Source of the DNA: Alphaproteobacteria bacterium
Lineage (GTDB): Bacteria > Pseudomonadota > Alphaproteobacteria > Rs-D84
Reading direction: 5' to 3'
DNA: 6,573 nucleotides
Assembly: GCA_009782725.1 (NCBI GenBank)
Contig: WRIM01000032.1
Location: 1-6,573, forward strand
Positions 5,218-6,573 of this stretch are shown piece by piece; positions within the stretch are counted from its first letter, which is position 1, and each line of letters starts with the position of its first letter. The notes beneath the pieces were generated by a model, which saw only the letters and a program-made list of their open reading frames with translations, had not been told where the DNA came from and searched no databases. The position numbers and the translations under genes are program-made.

Positions 5218-5230
5218 CTCTACCAAATAA

Positions 5231-5255
5231 CCCCTTGGATTTCCAAGGGGTTTTT
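5231..5255 (+). terminator. Intrinsic terminator between array and cas2, probably bidirectional
   Basis: A perfect 8-bp stem (CCCCTTGG / CCAAGGGG) with an ATTT loop is followed by five T on the plus strand, which closes the rightward crRNA transcripts 14-38 bp past the last repeat. Read on the minus strand it lies about 20 bp past the cas2 stop and is followed by TTATTT, so it probably also ends the cas operon. Confidence 0.85.
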
Positions 5256-5274
5256 GGTGGTTTTAATTAAAAAA

Positions 5275-5580
5275 CTAAAGTAATAAAAGCTGTTGCGCAC
5301 CGATTTTTTCCGTTTTTGGCGATTCGCCGACCAATATCTCCATGTCGGCAAATTGACGTTCTGTGACACTCATAAGTCTAACACTTCCCGTGGGCGGAAT
5401 CAAGCTTTTTAATCTGCGTGAATGTTTTTCCACGTCTGCGACACCCTTGCAAATGCGCGAATAAATTGACCATTGCATCATATAGTAACCTTCGCGCAAT
5501 AACGCGTTTCGAAACTTGGTTGCGTGCTTGCGGTCTATTTTTGACATTGTAGGCAAATCGAAAAATACCATTATTCTCAT
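5275..5580 (-). CDS. cas2: CRISPR-associated endoribonuclease-fold protein Cas2
   Basis: A 101-residue Cas2 of the usual size. It opens with MRIMVFFDLPT, where Asp8 is the conserved acidic residue at the end of strand 1 of the ferredoxin-like fold. LLREGYYMMQWSIYSRIC (27-44) and SVRLMSVTERQF (66-77) follow the family pattern. Cas2 dimerises and bridges two Cas1 dimers in the spacer-integration complex, and its own catalysis is not needed for that in studied systems. The chosen start at 5580 is preceded by AAAGGAG at ideal spacing. An in-frame ATG at 5604 overlaps the cas1 stop by one base (TAATG) and would add eight residues. Translational coupling to cas1 is likely either way. cas2 is the last gene of the operon, with no csn2 or cas4 after it, which favours subtype II-C. 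Confidence 0.93.
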   Translation of the reverse strand: MRIMVFFDLPTMSKIDRKHATKFRNALLREGYYMMQWSIYSRICKGVADVEKHSRRLKSLIPPTGSVRLMSVTERQFADMEILVGESPKTEKIGAQQLLLL

Positions 5581-5603
5581 AAAGCGCTCCTTTGATTTCA
5601 ACA

Positions 5604-6518
5604 TTATTCGCCGTCCTGGGCTAATCGGGGCGGCCCTTTGAATTCCGGCAGTTTTAGTATCCGGAAATCTTTGTCGCGTATGGCGCGCGCACATGATTCG
5701 GCGGTTATTTCTACGGCTTTTAGTATTTGTATTTCATTGTCATTGATGTAACATGTATGCATAACTGCAGACACCAGTTCTTTTTTCAGCGCAGGCGTCA
5801 AACTCGTCGCATCGCCGAAATTCATATTGGCAACGATATAATCGACAAACGGCCGATAAGGTTCGATTAAATCATCTACAAGATTGAATTGGTTCAGGTT
5901 ATTAGAATGATGCACGCCGAAACATGGCAAAAGTCCGGTTGCCACGACATTCCGCGCGACGCATCCGCGCAGTATTGCATATCCGTAATTCAATGCGGAA
6001 TTTATTATATTGCCGTCATCACGCCGCACGAAGTCTTCAAACAATGATTTCCAATATATCGATGCGGCGTATCCTTCGCGGTTATCCGGGTCGCCGCTTG
6101 ATATTCGGCCTGCAATAGCGACCAGCATCTCTGAATTATTTTTCTCTAATAATTCCAATACGGCGGCTTGGTTTAATATTTTCTGACGCACGATTTCCGA
6201 CCAGATTCGTTTCTTCAAAGGCTCGCTTGCAGCTATTTGCAAATGCGCCATTTCCGAATATCTGGAATGTTCGTGATACGGCAAAAACACGCCGGACGGT
6301 TGGTGTGTTTGGTCGCAAGAAAATGCCACTACGCCATGTTCTGCAAACGCGGCAAGCAGTGCAGCGGAAAGAGATATGTATTGAGTATCAAAAACAACGA
6401 CGGAAAGGTCTTCGATTGGAAGAGTAAAACTTTCGCCGTCGCCGGGTTCATAAAAGAGTTGTTTATTTTTAACCGATATTTTGCACGGTTTCATCAGGTG
6501 AAGGATGCGCCAGCCCAT
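5604..6518 (-). CDS. cas1: CRISPR-associated integrase Cas1 (type II)
   Basis: A 304-residue Cas1, the metal-dependent integrase that inserts new spacers together with Cas2. The family's catalytic positions are visible: Glu148 in DNREGYAASIYW, His204 in CFGVHHSNNLNQFNLVDD, and Glu219 in DLIEPYRPFVD. The NSALNYGYAILRG segment (173-185) is also typical. Length and wording fit type II Cas1. The start is ATG at 6518, behind AAGGGAG with a 6-bp gap. A GTG at 6566 in the same frame would add 16 Lys/Gln-rich residues and is less likely. The gene is followed at once by cas2. No stop occurs in any minus-strand frame between the window edge and this start, so the upstream gene, expected to be cas9, must end beyond the edge or overlap cas1. 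Confidence 0.95.
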   Translation of the reverse strand: MGWRILHLMKPCKISVKNKQLFYEPGDGESFTLPIEDLSVVVFDTQYISLSAALLAAFAEHGVVAFSCDQTHQPSGVFLPYHEHSRYSEMAHLQIAASEPLKKRIWSEIVRQKILNQAAVLELLEKNNSEMLVAIAGRISSGDPDNREGYAASIYWKSLFEDFVRRDDGNIINSALNYGYAILRGCVARNVVATGLLPCFGVHHSNNLNQFNLVDDLIEPYRPFVDYIVANMNFGDATSLTPALKKELVSAVMHTCYINDNEIQILKAVEITAESCARAIRDKDFRILKLPEFKGPPRLAQDGE

Positions 6519-6573
6519 TTGGGACTCCCTTTGGTTGCTTCCTTCCTTTTTTTGATTTTTTTGCACATACTGG

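Noticed and set aside
4972..5226. Minus-strand ORF of 84 aa with four ISYLIWKANYN repeats
   Set aside because: It is only the translation of the CRISPR repeats: 36 + 30 = 66 bp is divisible by three, so the frame stays open by chance. It has no ribosome binding site.

Overview
The window reads as chromosomal DNA of a Gram-negative bacterium. Every protein gene found lies on the minus strand. The evidence for the lineage is an IHF-beta-type DNA-bending protein, a meso-diaminopimelate dehydrogenase, and CCGGC-GAAG-GCCGG palindromes of a type common in Alphaproteobacteria. The fused acetyl-CoA carboxylase, the very cysteine-rich secreted protein and the type II CRISPR locus would suit a host- or gut-associated alphaproteobacterium-like lineage. 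That placement is an inference from gene content, not a match to a known genome.

Left part (1-1534). A secreted, cysteine-rich protein runs off the left edge. It is a real gene with its own promoter and signal peptide. Next comes a small GIY-YIG nuclease-like gene set between two inverted copies of an ~88-bp palindromic repeat. The inner edge of each copy carries a 7-bp stem-loop whose sequence differs between the copies while all pairs are kept.

Middle part (1535-4758). Three housekeeping genes follow: a fused AccD-AccA carboxyltransferase (fatty acid synthesis), an IHF/HU-family protein, and meso-diaminopimelate dehydrogenase (lysine and peptidoglycan precursor). Both gaps between them are filled by 7-bp-periodic repeats (GTGATAR in one, AGTAGTA in the other) arranged as inverted arms that can fold into long hairpins.

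Right part (4759-6573). This is one end of a type II, probably II-C, CRISPR-Cas locus. cas1 and cas2 are transcribed leftward, and cas9 is expected just past the right edge. Downstream of cas2 are a strong, probably bidirectional terminator and an array of four identical 36-bp repeats with three 30-bp spacers. Beyond the array is an unannotated tracrRNA locus whose 27-nt anti-repeat is perfectly complementary to repeat positions 1-27. Each repeat ends in an extended -10 box (TG-A-TATTAT) with a -35-like TTGCTT 16 bp upstream. crRNAs are therefore probably started inside every repeat, rightward and opposite to the cas genes, as in Neisseria. A perfect 23-bp inverted repeat lies between tracrRNA and array and overlaps the first six bases of repeat 1.

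Cas1-Cas2 would add spacers, and the tracrRNA-crRNA duplex would guide the Cas9 encoded outside the window. No tRNA, rRNA or insertion sequence was seen.
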